DNA of 64,000 nt, taken from NCBI RefSeq assembly GCF_003287875.1, contig NZ_QMKK01000022.1:124001-188000 (forward strand). Direction: 5' to 3'. The notes beneath the pieces were generated by a model. That model worked only from the letters and a program-made list of their open reading frames with translations, did no database searches and was not told the origin of the DNA. The DNA comes from Martinezella tropici (lineage in GTDB: Bacteria > Pseudomonadota > Alphaproteobacteria > Rhizobiales > Rhizobiaceae). Positions 18,406-26,922 of the stretch are shown in pieces (position 1 is the stretch's first letter; the number at the start of each line of letters is the position of its first letter). Position numbers and translations under genes: made by a program.

Positions 18406-20940
18406 TTACTTGCGCGGCACCTTCGGAACCGTGCCGCCGCCCTTGCGCGGTGACTTGCTGTCAGACACGCCGCTTTCGTTCGAAGGCGAGGCCTTGGCCG
18501 AGCGGCGGCTGTCGGCTGCCGTTGCAGCCTTGCCGACGCGGCTTCTAGCCTTGACGGTGACATCGCCGTCATCCTCTTCCACCTCGGCCGGCGCATCGCC
18601 GACTTCGGCTTCCGGCTTCGGCCGGATCGGAGCGGTGTCGGCGATCGCTTCGAGCAGGATGCCGGTCGAACCGTCTTCCTTCTTGCCGACCGTGACGTTG
18701 ACGACGCCGCCCTTCTTCAGCTTGCCGAAGAGGATTTCGTTCGCCAGCGGCTTCTTGATGTTTTCCTGGATGACGCGCGCCAGCGGACGGGCGCCCATCT
18801 TGTCGTCATAGCCCTTCTCGGACAGCCAGGCGATGGCGTCCTCGTGCAGGTCGAAGGTCACATTCCGTTCGGAAAGCTGCGCTTCCAGCTGCATGATGAA
18901 CTTCTGAACGACCTTGTGGATAACAGTCGTCGGCAACGGCGCGAAGGGAATGACCGCATCCAGACGGTTGCGGAATTCCGGCGTGAACAGGCGGTTCAGA
19001 GCCTCTTCATCCTCACCCGTACGCTTGGACGAACCGAAGCCGATAGCGGCCTTGGCCATTTCCGAAGCGCCCGCATTGGTCGTCATGATGAGGATGACGT
19101 TGCGGAAGTCGATCTTCTTGCCGTTATGGTCGGTCAGCGCGCCATGGTCCATGACCTGCAGCAGGATATTGAAGATATCCGGATGCGCTTTCTCGATTTC
19201 GTCGAGCAGAACCACACTGTGCGGATGCTGATCGACACCATCGGTCAGGAGACCGCCCTGGTCGAAACCGACATAGCCGGGAGGTGCACCGAGCAGACGG
19301 GAAACCGTATGACGTTCCATATATTCCGACATGTCGAAGCGCAGCAGCTCGACGCCGAGCGACGAAGCAAGCTGCTTGGCGACTTCGGTCTTACCGACGC
19401 CTGTGGGGCCGGAGAAGACGTAGCAGCCGATCGGCTTGTTCGGTTCGCGCAGGCCCGCGCGGGCGAGCTTGATCGAGGTCGAGAGCGCTTCGATCGCCGT
19501 ATCCTGGCCGTAGACGACCGAACGCAGTTCCTGTTCGAGGTTGGCGAGAACCATTTCGTCATCCTTGGAAACCGTCTTCGGCGGAATGCGGGCCATGGTC
19601 GCGACGGTCGCTTCGATCTCCTTTTCGGTGATCAGCTTGCGACGCTTCGACGGCGGCAGCAGCATCTGTGCGGCACCCGTTTCGTCGATCACGTCGATCG
19701 CCTTGTCCGGCAGCTTGCGGTCGGAGATATAGCGAGCCGACAACTCCACGGCCGTCTTGATGGCGTCGTTCGAGTAGCGCAGGTGGTGATACTCTTCGAA
19801 ATAGGGCTTCAGGCCCTTCATGATTTCGATGGCATCCTCGATGCTCGGCTCGTTGACGTCGATCTTCTGGAAGCGGCGGACGAGTGCCCGATCCTTCTCG
19901 AAGAACTGGCGGTATTCCTTGTAGGTGGTCGAACCGATGCAACGGATCGCGCCTGAGGAAAGGGCCGGCTTCAGCAGGTTCGACGCATCCATCGCGCCGC
20001 CGGAGGTGGCGCCCGCACCGATGACGGTGTGGATCTCGTCGATGAACAGCACAGCGCCCGGATACTCTTCGAGCTCCTTGACGACCTGCTTCAGGCGTTC
20101 CTCGAAATCGCCGCGATAACGGGTGCCGGCCAGCAGCGTGCCCATATCGAGCGAAAAGATCGTAGCATCGGCCAGAGCTTCCGGAACCTTGCCCTCGACG
20201 ATCCGCTTGGCAAGGCCTTCGGCAATCGCCGTCTTGCCGACGCCGGGGTCGCCGACATAGAGCGGATTGTTCTTCGAGCGGCGGCACAGCACCTGGATGG
20301 TGCGGTTGACCTCGGAGTTGCGGCCGATCAGCGGATCGATCTTGCCGTTTTTGGCCTTCTCGTTGAGGTTAACGCAATAGGCCTTCAGCGCATCCTGCTG
20401 CTTCTTGCCATTGCCCTCCTCCTGCTCGCCGCGGGAGGTCGGCTTGCTCTCGGATTCGCTTTCCTCGGCGCCGCGCGGCGTGCGGGTCTGGGAGGAGCCC
20501 GGGCGCTTGCCGATGCCGTGGGAGATATAGTTGACCGCATCATAGCGGGTCATTTCCTGCTCCTGCAGGAAGAAGGCAGCATGGCTTTCCCGCTCCGCGA
20601 AAATCGCAACGAGAACATTGGCGCCCGTCACTTCCTCGCGGCCGGAAGATTGCACATGGATCACGGCACGCTGGATGACGCGCTGGAAGCCGGAGGTCGG
20701 CTTCGAGTCCTCGTCATAGCCCGTGACCAGGTTGGAGAGTTCATTATCGACGTATTCAGTCAGAGTCTTACGGAGCGCGTCGAGATCAACATTGCACGCG
20801 CCCATGACAGCTGCGGCATCGGCGTCGTCTACCAGCGCCAAAAGCAGATGTTCCAGCGTGGCATACTCGTGATGCCGCTCGTTCGCGTAGGTCAGTGCCT
20901 GATGCAGCGCCTTCTCAAGACTAGGCGAAAATGTTGGCAC
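18406..20940 (-). CDS. clpA: ATP-dependent Clp protease ATP-binding subunit ClpA
   Basis: Hexameric AAA+ unfoldase that feeds ClpP and uses ClpS as N-end-rule adaptor. 844 aa. The N-terminal Clp_N repeats span residues 1-145, followed by a charged linker. The first AAA domain has Walker A GDPGVGKT at 230-237 and IDE at 300-302; the second has GPTGVGKT at 511-518. An IGF loop at 633-635 should contact ClpP. A GTG start is preferred (GAGG eight bases upstream). Unlike the shorter E. coli protein (758 aa), it ends in a roughly 75-residue charged, Lys/Arg/Ser-rich tail (about 768-844). Confidence 0.96.
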   Translation of the reverse strand: MPTFSPSLEKALHQALTYANERHHEYATLEHLLLALVDDADAAAVMGACNVDLDALRKTLTEYVDNELSNLVTGYDEDSKPTSGFQRVIQRAVIHVQSSGREEVTGANVLVAIFAERESHAAFFLQEQEMTRYDAVNYISHGIGKRPGSSQTRTPRGAEESESESKPTSRGEQEEGNGKKQQDALKAYCVNLNEKAKNGKIDPLIGRNSEVNRTIQVLCRRSKNNPLYVGDPGVGKTAIAEGLAKRIVEGKVPEALADATIFSLDMGTLLAGTRYRGDFEERLKQVVKELEEYPGAVLFIDEIHTVIGAGATSGGAMDASNLLKPALSSGAIRCIGSTTYKEYRQFFEKDRALVRRFQKIDVNEPSIEDAIEIMKGLKPYFEEYHHLRYSNDAIKTAVELSARYISDRKLPDKAIDVIDETGAAQMLLPPSKRRKLITEKEIEATVATMARIPPKTVSKDDEMVLANLEQELRSVVYGQDTAIEALSTSIKLARAGLREPNKPIGCYVFSGPTGVGKTEVAKQLASSLGVELLRFDMSEYMERHTVSRLLGAPPGYVGFDQGGLLTDGVDQHPHSVVLLDEIEKAHPDIFNILLQVMDHGALTDHNGKKIDFRNVILIMTTNAGASEMAKAAIGFGSSKRTGEDEEALNRLFTPEFRNRLDAVIPFAPLPTTVIHKVVQKFIMQLEAQLSERNVTFDLHEDAIAWLSEKGYDDKMGARPLARVIQENIKKPLANEILFGKLKKGGVVNVTVGKKEDGSTGILLEAIADTAPIRPKPEAEVGDAPAEVEEDDGDVTVKARSRVGKAATAADSRRSAKASPSNESGVSDSKSPRKGGGTVPKVPRK

Positions 20941-20950
20941 GTTCAGATCC

Positions 20951-21304
20951 TCACTTCTTTTCCATAACACATTGCAGCGGATGCTGGTGCTGCCGGGCAA
21001 AATCCATCACCTGGCTCACCTTCGTTTCGGCTACTTCATATGTATATATCCCGCACTCGCCCACGCCGTGATTGTGGACATGAAGCATGATGCGGGTGGC
21101 ACTCTCGAGATCCTTTTGAAAGAAACGCTCCAGGATATGGATCACGAAGTCCATGGGCGTATAGTCATCATTCAGAAGCAGCACGCGGTATAGATTGGGT
21201 TTCTTGGTTTTGGGCTTGGTGCGCGTAATCACCGAGGTCCCGCGATTTCCGTTGTCCCCGTTCCTTTCGCTGTTGTTTTGCATCCGGATCGGCTCAGCGA
21301 TCAT
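20951..21304 (-). CDS. clpS: ATP-dependent Clp protease adaptor ClpS
   Basis: Adaptor that delivers N-degron substrates to ClpA. About 117 aa, with the [10 protein letters not shown] signature and the VH..G.GECG.YTYEVAE.K segment. The ATG at 21304 has GAGGA nine bases upstream; an ATG nine bases earlier abuts that site. It lies 10 bases upstream of clpA, an evident operon. Confidence 0.95.
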   Translation of the reverse strand: MIAEPIRMQNNSERNGDNGNRGTSVITRTKPKTKKPNLYRVLLLNDDYTPMDFVIHILERFFQKDLESATRIMLHVHNHGVGECGIYTYEVAETKVSQVMDFARQHQHPLQCVMEKK

Positions 21305-21530
21305 TTCATTCATTCCTCAAATCATCCGGCAGAAGCTATCGCATTCCGACTTGGCACTGGGGTTGGGTTCTTCACTTGGTCGGGCCGGATATCCGAACCT
21401 CTAACTTAGTTCATATTGGCGTGATTTTAAGCCCCTTGCTGGACACTGCAATCACAATTCGCTGACAAAGCGGGCTGCGGCCAAAAAAGTCGCTGCATAT
21501 CCTTGGCTCAGGTTCGGCACGCCAAAACGC

Positions 21531-21564
21531 AAAAGACCGGCCACGCGTCGCGTAGCCGGTCCTT
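21531..21564 (-). terminator. Terminator downstream of the phasin gene
   Basis: Minus-strand GGACCGGCTACG pairs with CGTGGCCGGTC and is followed by TTTTGCGTTTT. It lies 27 bases after the phasin stop. Confidence 0.8.
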
Positions 21565-21590
21565 CCGGAAATTTGCCTTTCGGCGAGAAC

Positions 21591-21956
21591 TTAAGCGGCG
21601 GTTGCCGTTGCGGCGGCCTTGCCGGCAGCCTTGGTCGCGGCAGCGACAGGCGCTTCATACGGCTTATAGGCGGTCTTGGCGAGATCGGCATACATTTCGC
21701 CGAGCTTGGTGGCTTCGGCGATGAAGTTTTCATAGGAGGACTTCACATAGCTGCTCTGCAGTTCGAAGGCAGCTTCGAAGCTCTTGACTCCGGCGAGCGT
21801 TTCAAAGTGTGCAACACCATCCTGGAAAGATTTCTTGGAATATTCTGCAGCTTCGGCAGCAATCGCCTGAAAGCCCTTGGTGACATCGGAATAGCTCTTC
21901 AGCGCCGTGTCCATGGCTTCCTTGCCCTTCTTGTTCGCTTCATCGAAATTGAACAT
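21591..21956 (-). CDS. Phasin family protein (polyhydroxyalkanoate granule associated)
   Basis: Small 121-aa helical protein of the phasin_2 family, which coats polyhydroxybutyrate granules. It consists of amphipathic helix (FNFDEANKKGKEAM, GVKSFEAAFELQSSYVKSSYENF) and an Ala/Lys/Thr-rich C-terminus. It is monocistronic, with its own terminator and an AT-rich upstream region containing three TGCGNCGCA sites that could bind the PHB regulator PhaR. The role in granule binding is inferred from the family. Confidence 0.88.
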   Translation of the reverse strand: MFNFDEANKKGKEAMDTALKSYSDVTKGFQAIAAEAAEYSKKSFQDGVAHFETLAGVKSFEAAFELQSSYVKSSYENFIAEATKLGEMYADLAKTAYKPYEAPVAAATKAAGKAAATATAA

Positions 21957-22011
21957 GCTTCTCCGTCCCTTGTTGGCCGGCCGACGGCCGGTTTACAGGG
22001 TAAAGCTTAAA

Positions 22012-22111
22012 TGCGCCGCACAATTAGTCAAGTAGTCTTGTGCGACGCAATATCTTCCCTTAGTTGCATTTCCGATAACAATACGGTGTCAGCGACGATG
22101 AGTGCGCCGCA
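22012..22111 (-). promoter_or_regulatory. Three TGCGNCGCA sites upstream of the phasin gene (PhaR-like)
   Basis: The 350-bp gap between the phasin and DUF3126 genes contains TGCGCCGCA (22012-22020), TGCGACGCA (22041-22049) and TGCGCCGCA (22103-22111). These fit the TGC-N3-GCA pattern described for PhaR operators at phasin genes in other alphaproteobacteria. That PhaR binds here is inference. Confidence 0.45.
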
Positions 22112-22240
22112 TCATTTTGTTTTTTCTAATATATATCATCGTCCTTGCAACCACAGGCTTTGGTCAAAATATTGGCAGCTAGACTGGAAAAGCAGCGGCG
22201 ATTCAAAACGGCTCCGGAATGATTAAATCGGCAATTGCCA

Positions 22241-22273
22241 AAGAAAAAGGCCGCATTTCAATGAAATACGGCC
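22241..22273 (-). terminator. Terminator downstream of the DUF3126 gene
   Basis: Minus-strand GGCCGTATTTCA pairs with the complementary arm at 22260-22249 (one or two mismatches) around a tiny loop, then TTTTTCTTT follows. Confidence 0.8.
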
Positions 22274-22306
22274 CGAATGTTCAATCACTGTACGAGATCG
22301 ACAAAA

Positions 22307-22510
22307 TCAGAGATCGACGTCCAGGATCGCCATCGAGAAATTATAGGAGCGATCGCCATCTTCATCATCGATATAGACGACGCCCAGAAACTCTTCGCCG
22401 AGATAGACTTCCGCAGAATCGTTCTTGCGCGGACGGGCCTTCACCACCATCTGCGGGTTGAACGTGCGCTTGAAATAGGCGTCGAGCTTCTTGATTTCTT
22501 CAGGCTTCAC
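22307..22510 (-). CDS. DUF3126 family protein
   Basis: 67-aa conserved alphaproteobacterial protein of unknown function, starting (M)KPEEIKKLDAYFKRTF and ending with the acidic YIDDEDGDRSYNFSMAILD segment. The GTG at 22510 has GGAG seven bases upstream; the long upstream extension is arginine-rich noise. It is 125 bases downstream of cysE with the same orientation, a conserved neighbourhood in rhizobia as far as I recall. Confidence 0.85.
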   Translation of the reverse strand: MKPEEIKKLDAYFKRTFNPQMVVKARPRKNDSAEVYLGEEFLGVVYIDDEDGDRSYNFSMAILDVDL

Positions 22511-22635
22511 AATGCTTCTCCGTGAGGATCTCGGTTGGCTGCTTCTTGCATAGGAAAAGCGGCGGTGTAAAGACCGGAGGCGTGCATACCTTTCCGCCGA
22601 CAGCGTAAGCCTCCGAAAGTCAGGCTGAATTTTTC

Positions 22636-23499
22636 CTAGATTCCCGCACCTAGGATCTGATCGACGACCATGCGTTCGGCGAGCAACTGATCCATGGAGC
22701 GCGACGGCTCGGAACAACCGGCCTCGCCGACCACCTTAGCCGGAACGCCGGCAACCGTCGTCTTCGGCGGCACTTCCTTCAGCACCACGGAGCCGGCGGC
22801 TATGCGCGAGCAATGGCCGATCTGGATATTGCCGAGAATTTTGGCACCGGCGCCGATCAATACGCCATGGGCGATTTTCGGATGACGGTCGCTGCCTTCC
22901 TTGCCGGTTCCGCCAAGCGTGACCCCGTGCAGGATCGAGACGTTGTCGCCGATCACGGCCGTTTCACCCACAACGAGGCCGGTCGCGTGGTCGAGGAAGA
23001 TTCCCTTGCCGATGCGCGCCGCCGGATTGATGTCTGTCTGGAAGATGCTGGAGGAACGGCTCTGCAGATAGAGCGCGAAATCGCGGCGGCCGTGATTGTA
23101 GAGCCAGTGCGCAAGGCGATGCGTCTGCAACGCGTGGAATCCCTTGAAATAAAGCACGGGCTCCAGGAAACGCAGGCAGGCGGGATCACGGTCGTAGACG
23201 GCCTGGATATCGACGCGGAGAATCGACCCCCATTCGGGCCAGTCGGCCAGCATCTCCTCGAACGTTTGCCGCAGGAGGATGGCCTGCATGTCGGGATGAT
23301 CGAGGCGCTCGCAGATGCGATAGATGACGCATTCCTCCAGCGAACGGTGATTGATAATCGTCGAATAGAGGAAGGCGGCAAGCAGCGGATCCCGCTCGGC
23401 AGCGGCGCGAGCTTCCTCGCGCATGCTGTCCCAGATAGGATCCATGACCTTAACCGCGCCCAAGCCCTCTACTGGGCGAATGTCCGTTGCTGCGACCAT
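22636..23499 (-). CDS. cysE: Serine O-acetyltransferase CysE
   Basis: Transfers acetyl from acetyl-CoA to L-serine, the first step of cysteine synthesis. 287 aa. The N-terminal helical SAT domain is followed by left-handed beta-helix repeats with the signature FLDHATG.VVGETAVIGDNV, GVTLGGTGKEGSDRHPK, and a C-terminal tail that in the family binds cysteine or O-acetylserine sulfhydrylase. It is divergent from the enoyl-CoA hydratase gene. Confidence 0.96.
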   Translation of the reverse strand: MVAATDIRPVEGLGAVKVMDPIWDSMREEARAAAERDPLLAAFLYSTIINHRSLEECVIYRICERLDHPDMQAILLRQTFEEMLADWPEWGSILRVDIQAVYDRDPACLRFLEPVLYFKGFHALQTHRLAHWLYNHGRRDFALYLQSRSSSIFQTDINPAARIGKGIFLDHATGLVVGETAVIGDNVSILHGVTLGGTGKEGSDRHPKIAHGVLIGAGAKILGNIQIGHCSRIAAGSVVLKEVPPKTTVAGVPAKVVGEAGCSEPSRSMDQLLAERMVVDQILGAGI

Positions 23500-23576
23500 T
23501 GGCGGCCTCCCGATTTTCTGTCAGGGGTGCATTATATAGAATAAATGCCACACAAGACAAATGGGTCGGTCAGGTG

Positions 23577-24377
23577 ATGAATTTCGAGCATGATTTTGCC
23601 GGCGGTCTCATCCGCGCGACGTGCGGCGATGCCATCGGCACCATCACCATCAGTAACCCCGATCGGAAAAATGCGGTGACCGCCGCCATGTGGCGCGCCA
23701 TCCCCCAGGCCGTGCGCATCCTGACCGACGAAGCGCACGCGCATGTGGTCGTCCTTCGCGGCAGCGGCGCGGATTTTTCCGCCGGCGCCGATATCAGCGA
23801 ATTCGACAGCGAGCGCAAGAACTCCGCGACAGCGGTCTCCTACGAGGCGTTGAACAGCCGGGCTTTCGAGGCAATCCGGCATTGCCGCGTGCCGACGATC
23901 GCTGCAATCCGCGGCATCTGCTATGGCGGCGGCTTCGGACTGGCGGCGGCCTGCGATTTGCGGATCGCCGAACGAGGCGCCCGGTTTTCCGTCCCCGCCG
24001 TTCGCCTCGGCATCGCCTATCCAGCTGATGCCGTGCAGGACATCGTCAATGCCCTCGGAGCGCAGATGGCCAAGGTCACGCTGTTCACGGGCGCGCCTAT
24101 GTCGAGCGAGAAGATGGTTGCCGCCGGTTTTCTTCTTGAGGAAATCGACGCAAGTGCTTTCGACAGTGAAGTCTCCGCCCTCGCCCACGCGATCGCTGCC
24201 AATGCGCCGATCGCGCTGCACGCCTCGAAACTCGCGATCCGCGCCGCCATCGAGCAGAATTCCGACCTGCTGCGCGAAGCGGAGGTGATCGGCGCCGAGA
24301 CCTTCGACAGCGCCGATTATGCCGAGGGCCGCGCTGCTTTTGCCGAGCGGCGCAAACCCCATTTCACCGGCAGGTGA
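23577..24377 (+). CDS. Enoyl-CoA hydratase/isomerase family protein
   Basis: 266-aa crotonase-fold protein. Oxyanion-hole segments are present: ADFSAGADISEF, and GICYGGGFGLAAACDLRIA. The substrate is not clear, and the usual second catalytic Glu is not obvious, so it may be a hydratase-like or other crotonase member. The ATG at 23577 gives the family N-terminus; a longer frame reaching into the cysE promoter is unlikely. It is convergent with the alpha/beta hydrolase gene 8 bases away. Confidence 0.88.
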   Translation: MNFEHDFAGGLIRATCGDAIGTITISNPDRKNAVTAAMWRAIPQAVRILTDEAHAHVVVLRGSGADFSAGADISEFDSERKNSATAVSYEALNSRAFEAIRHCRVPTIAAIRGICYGGGFGLAAACDLRIAERGARFSVPAVRLGIAYPADAVQDIVNALGAQMAKVTLFTGAPMSSEKMVAAGFLLEEIDASAFDSEVSALAHAIAANAPIALHASKLAIRAAIEQNSDLLREAEVIGAETFDSADYAEGRAAFAERRKPHFTGR

Positions 24378-24385
24378 TTTGAAAC

Positions 24386-25171
24386 CTAACGCTTCTCCAA
24401 GCGCTGGTAGAATTCCAGAACCGCTGCCTTGAAGATCTTATCGCCGACCGCCAGCATATGGTCGCGGTTCGGGATGTCGATGGCCTCCGCATTCGGCATC
24501 AGTGCAGCCAATTCCTGACCGGAGCCGGCAATATCGTCCCTGGTGCCGACGGCGATCAAAGCCGGCGCCTCGATCCTTGCCACATCTTCCCTCGCCGCCA
24601 GATCGCGCGAGCCCTGAATACAGGCGGCCAGCGCGTGTCGGTCGCTTTTGGTCTGCTCGGCAAAGGCGCGAAACATGCGCCCGCGCGGATGCGTGACGTC
24701 ATCGAGCGACGGCGCCACCAGAGCGTCCGCGATCGGATCCCAGTCGCCGACCCCCTCGACCATGCCGATGCCAAGCCCCCCCAGCACCAGCGAGCGGACA
24801 CGATCGGGATGCGCGATCGCCATGAAAGTGGCAACGCGCGCGCCCATGGAATAACCCATCACGTGTGCCTCGGGGATAGCCAGATGGTCTAGCAGTGCCA
24901 CGGCATCCTCGGCCATGATCCAGGGGTGGTAGACATCGGCGTCATAAAGCTTGTCGCTCAAGCCGTGGCCACGATTGTCGATGGCGATCACACGGTAACC
25001 CGCTTCGCCCAATGTCTTGAGCCAGCCCGGATTGACCCAGTTCGCAATCGCCGTCGAGGCAAAACCGTGAATCAGCAGCACCGGGGCGCCGCTGGGATCG
25101 CCTTCATCGAAAAAGGCAAGCTTCAATCCATCTCTGACGAAATTGGACATCCTGGGAGCATTCAAATTCAT
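24386..25171 (-). CDS. Alpha/beta fold hydrolase
   Basis: 261-aa cytoplasmic alpha/beta hydrolase. It has HGFAST oxyanion region, nucleophile elbow GYSMG with Ser108, a candidate acid at Asp212/213 and His238 (NRDHML) near the C-terminus. Substrate unknown. The ATG at 25171 is chosen over a 14-codon upstream extension because it gives a normal-length N-terminus for the fold. Confidence 0.87.
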   Translation of the reverse strand: MNLNAPRMSNFVRDGLKLAFFDEGDPSGAPVLLIHGFASTAIANWVNPGWLKTLGEAGYRVIAIDNRGHGLSDKLYDADVYHPWIMAEDAVALLDHLAIPEAHVMGYSMGARVATFMAIAHPDRVRSLVLGGLGIGMVEGVGDWDPIADALVAPSLDDVTHPRGRMFRAFAEQTKSDRHALAACIQGSRDLAAREDVARIEAPALIAVGTRDDIAGSGQELAALMPNAEAIDIPNRDHMLAVGDKIFKAAVLEFYQRLEKR

Positions 25172-25372
25172 GGCTTCGTCTTTACAAGCTTGGTTCTGTT
25201 GGCGCCGGACCATATTTTATCGGCAGTATCAAATGAACCCTATGCCTGCGAAAATCTCTGCATCAAGCCGGACTTTCGCACTACACAATCGGGAAGAAGG
25301 ATTATAAAGAGGGGCTACTAAGTCTGGCGCAACATTCATGCCGCTCACGGCAGGACGCATTCGGAGATCATC

Positions 25373-25618
25373 ATGGCCGGCCACAATATTCCCCATTTCC
25401 AGAACGACGGCGGACATCGCGTCATCGAAATCGGCGTGAAGGAATTCATGTGCACCGGCGCTTCGGTTCCCTACGATCATCCGCACATCTTCATCGATCT
25501 CGGCGACGAGACGGAGAAAGTCTGCTCCTACTGCTCGACGCTTTATCGCTACAATCCGTCGCTGAAGGCGGATCAGACCAACCCCGCCGGCTGCGTCTTC
25601 CACTTCAAGGCAGCCTAA
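25373..25618 (+). CDS. CHCC zinc-finger protein (NDUFS6-like)
   Basis: 81-aa protein of the zf-CHCC family, related to the zinc-binding NDUFS6 accessory subunit of complex I. Probable zinc ligands are Cys27, a His in DHPH (residues 35-38), Cys51 and Cys54 (CSYC), within the conserved GVKEFMCTGAS and EKVC.YCSTLYRY stretches. In alphaproteobacteria such proteins are found with complex I, but the link for this one is inferred. A monooxygenase gene follows after 28 bases. Confidence 0.88.
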   Translation: MAGHNIPHFQNDGGHRVIEIGVKEFMCTGASVPYDHPHIFIDLGDETEKVCSYCSTLYRYNPSLKADQTNPAGCVFHFKAA

Positions 25619-25646
25619 TCCCGTCGATTGCGATCGGACACAATCG

Positions 25647-26810
25647 ATGCCGGTCAAAAGAGCCGCCATCGTCGGCGCCGGAATAGCCGGATTGACGGCA
25701 GCGCTGGCGCTGGCAAGACATGGCATAGAATCGGACATTTTCGAACAGGCCGGAGCGCTGACCGAAGTCGGCGCCGGCTTGCAAATATCCCCGAACGCTT
25801 CCCGCATCCTCGACACGCTTGGCGTGCTCGATGCGCTTCGGCCCGTCTGGCTGGAGCCTGACGAGGTTCAGCTGGTTTCCGGCTCCTCGCTACGGCAAAT
25901 CGCATCCGTCCCATGCGGGAATTTTGCAAGACACCGGTGGGGCGCACCCTACGGGACGGCGCATCGCGCCACGCTGCAGAAGGCGCTTCTCGAAGCCGTC
26001 GCCGGCAATGCGCTGTGCAGACTGCATCTTGGCCGACGCATCGATATTGAAGACCAAGCGATACCGGACGCGATTGCTGACCGCGACTTTGATCTCGTCA
26101 TCGGCGCCGATGGCGTCTGGTCGAAGACACGCGCATTCGTGCCCGGCGCCCCCTCGCCACTCTTTTCCGGAAACATCGCATGGCGTTTCACGATGCCGGA
26201 AGCATCCGCGCCGTCGATCCTGAACCGCACCAGCGTCACGGCCTTTCTCGGCCGCTCCAGCCATCTCGTTTGCTACCCGATCAGGGAAAATGCTGCGTTC
26301 AATATGGTTGCGATCGTTTCCGGCAGCAGCGCCAGCCATGACTGGAACGCCACCGGCAGCAAGGTTCAGCGAGAAAGTATGCTGCGCGGCTTCTCCCGCT
26401 GGAACGATGCGATCCTGCACATGCTGGAAAGACAGGAGCAGGCGAGCTTCTGGCCACTCTACGAGATCGGTGACGGCCGCTGGCACAACGGCAAAGACAC
26501 GATCCTGATCGGCGACGCCGCGCATGCGATGATGCCGTTTGCGGCTCAGGGCGCGGCGATGGCGATTGAGGATGCCTTCGAGCTGGCGGGTATGCTGGCG
26601 ACACGTCCGCTGGCGGAAGCGTTCGATCTCTACGAGAAACATCGAGCTCCGCGTATCGCCCGCCTGCGCCAGCGCGCCGCCTTCAATCAATTCGCCTATC
26701 ACGCGCGCGGGCCGATCCGGATGGCGCGCGACCTCGTCCTTTCGTTCCGTCCGCCGCAAAGCCTCGCGGCGGACATGGACTGGATCTACGGCTATCGCGC
26801 CATCGGCTGA
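25647..26810 (+). CDS. FAD-dependent monooxygenase (salicylate-hydroxylase-like)
   Basis: 387-aa group A flavoprotein monooxygenase. It has an N-terminal Rossmann motif GAGIAGL near residues 10-16, the GADGVWSKTR motif in the middle and IGDAAHAMMPFAAQGAAMAIEDA, which binds the FAD ribityl/pyrophosphate. An aromatic substrate is likely but unknown. The gene is convergent with metC, separated by a long palindromic repeat. Confidence 0.88.
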   Translation: MPVKRAAIVGAGIAGLTAALALARHGIESDIFEQAGALTEVGAGLQISPNASRILDTLGVLDALRPVWLEPDEVQLVSGSSLRQIASVPCGNFARHRWGAPYGTAHRATLQKALLEAVAGNALCRLHLGRRIDIEDQAIPDAIADRDFDLVIGADGVWSKTRAFVPGAPSPLFSGNIAWRFTMPEASAPSILNRTSVTAFLGRSSHLVCYPIRENAAFNMVAIVSGSSASHDWNATGSKVQRESMLRGFSRWNDAILHMLERQEQASFWPLYEIGDGRWHNGKDTILIGDAAHAMMPFAAQGAAMAIEDAFELAGMLATRPLAEAFDLYEKHRAPRIARLRQRAAFNQFAYHARGPIRMARDLVLSFRPPQSLAADMDWIYGYRAIG

Positions 26811-26821
26811 TCAAGCCTCCC

Positions 26822-26922
26822 ACAGCGCCGCGCGTCACATGTGACGCGCGGCGCTGTAACACTTTCAACCTGCTGCATAACTTTATCCTTAAATCGATCC
26901 CGATTTAAGGAATTATGCGGCA
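26822..26922. repeat. Palindromic intergenic repeat B, copy 2 (with 36-bp perfect palindrome)
   Basis: Close copy of 13174-13276. Its first part, 26822-26857, is a perfect 36-bp palindrome (half site ACAGCGCCGCGCGTCACA). Its second part has CCTTAAATCG-ATCC-CGATTTAAGG (26887-26910). The right end supplies the TAA stop of the convergent metC-like gene, so the element overlaps coding sequence. It may also terminate both convergent transcripts. Confidence 0.8.
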
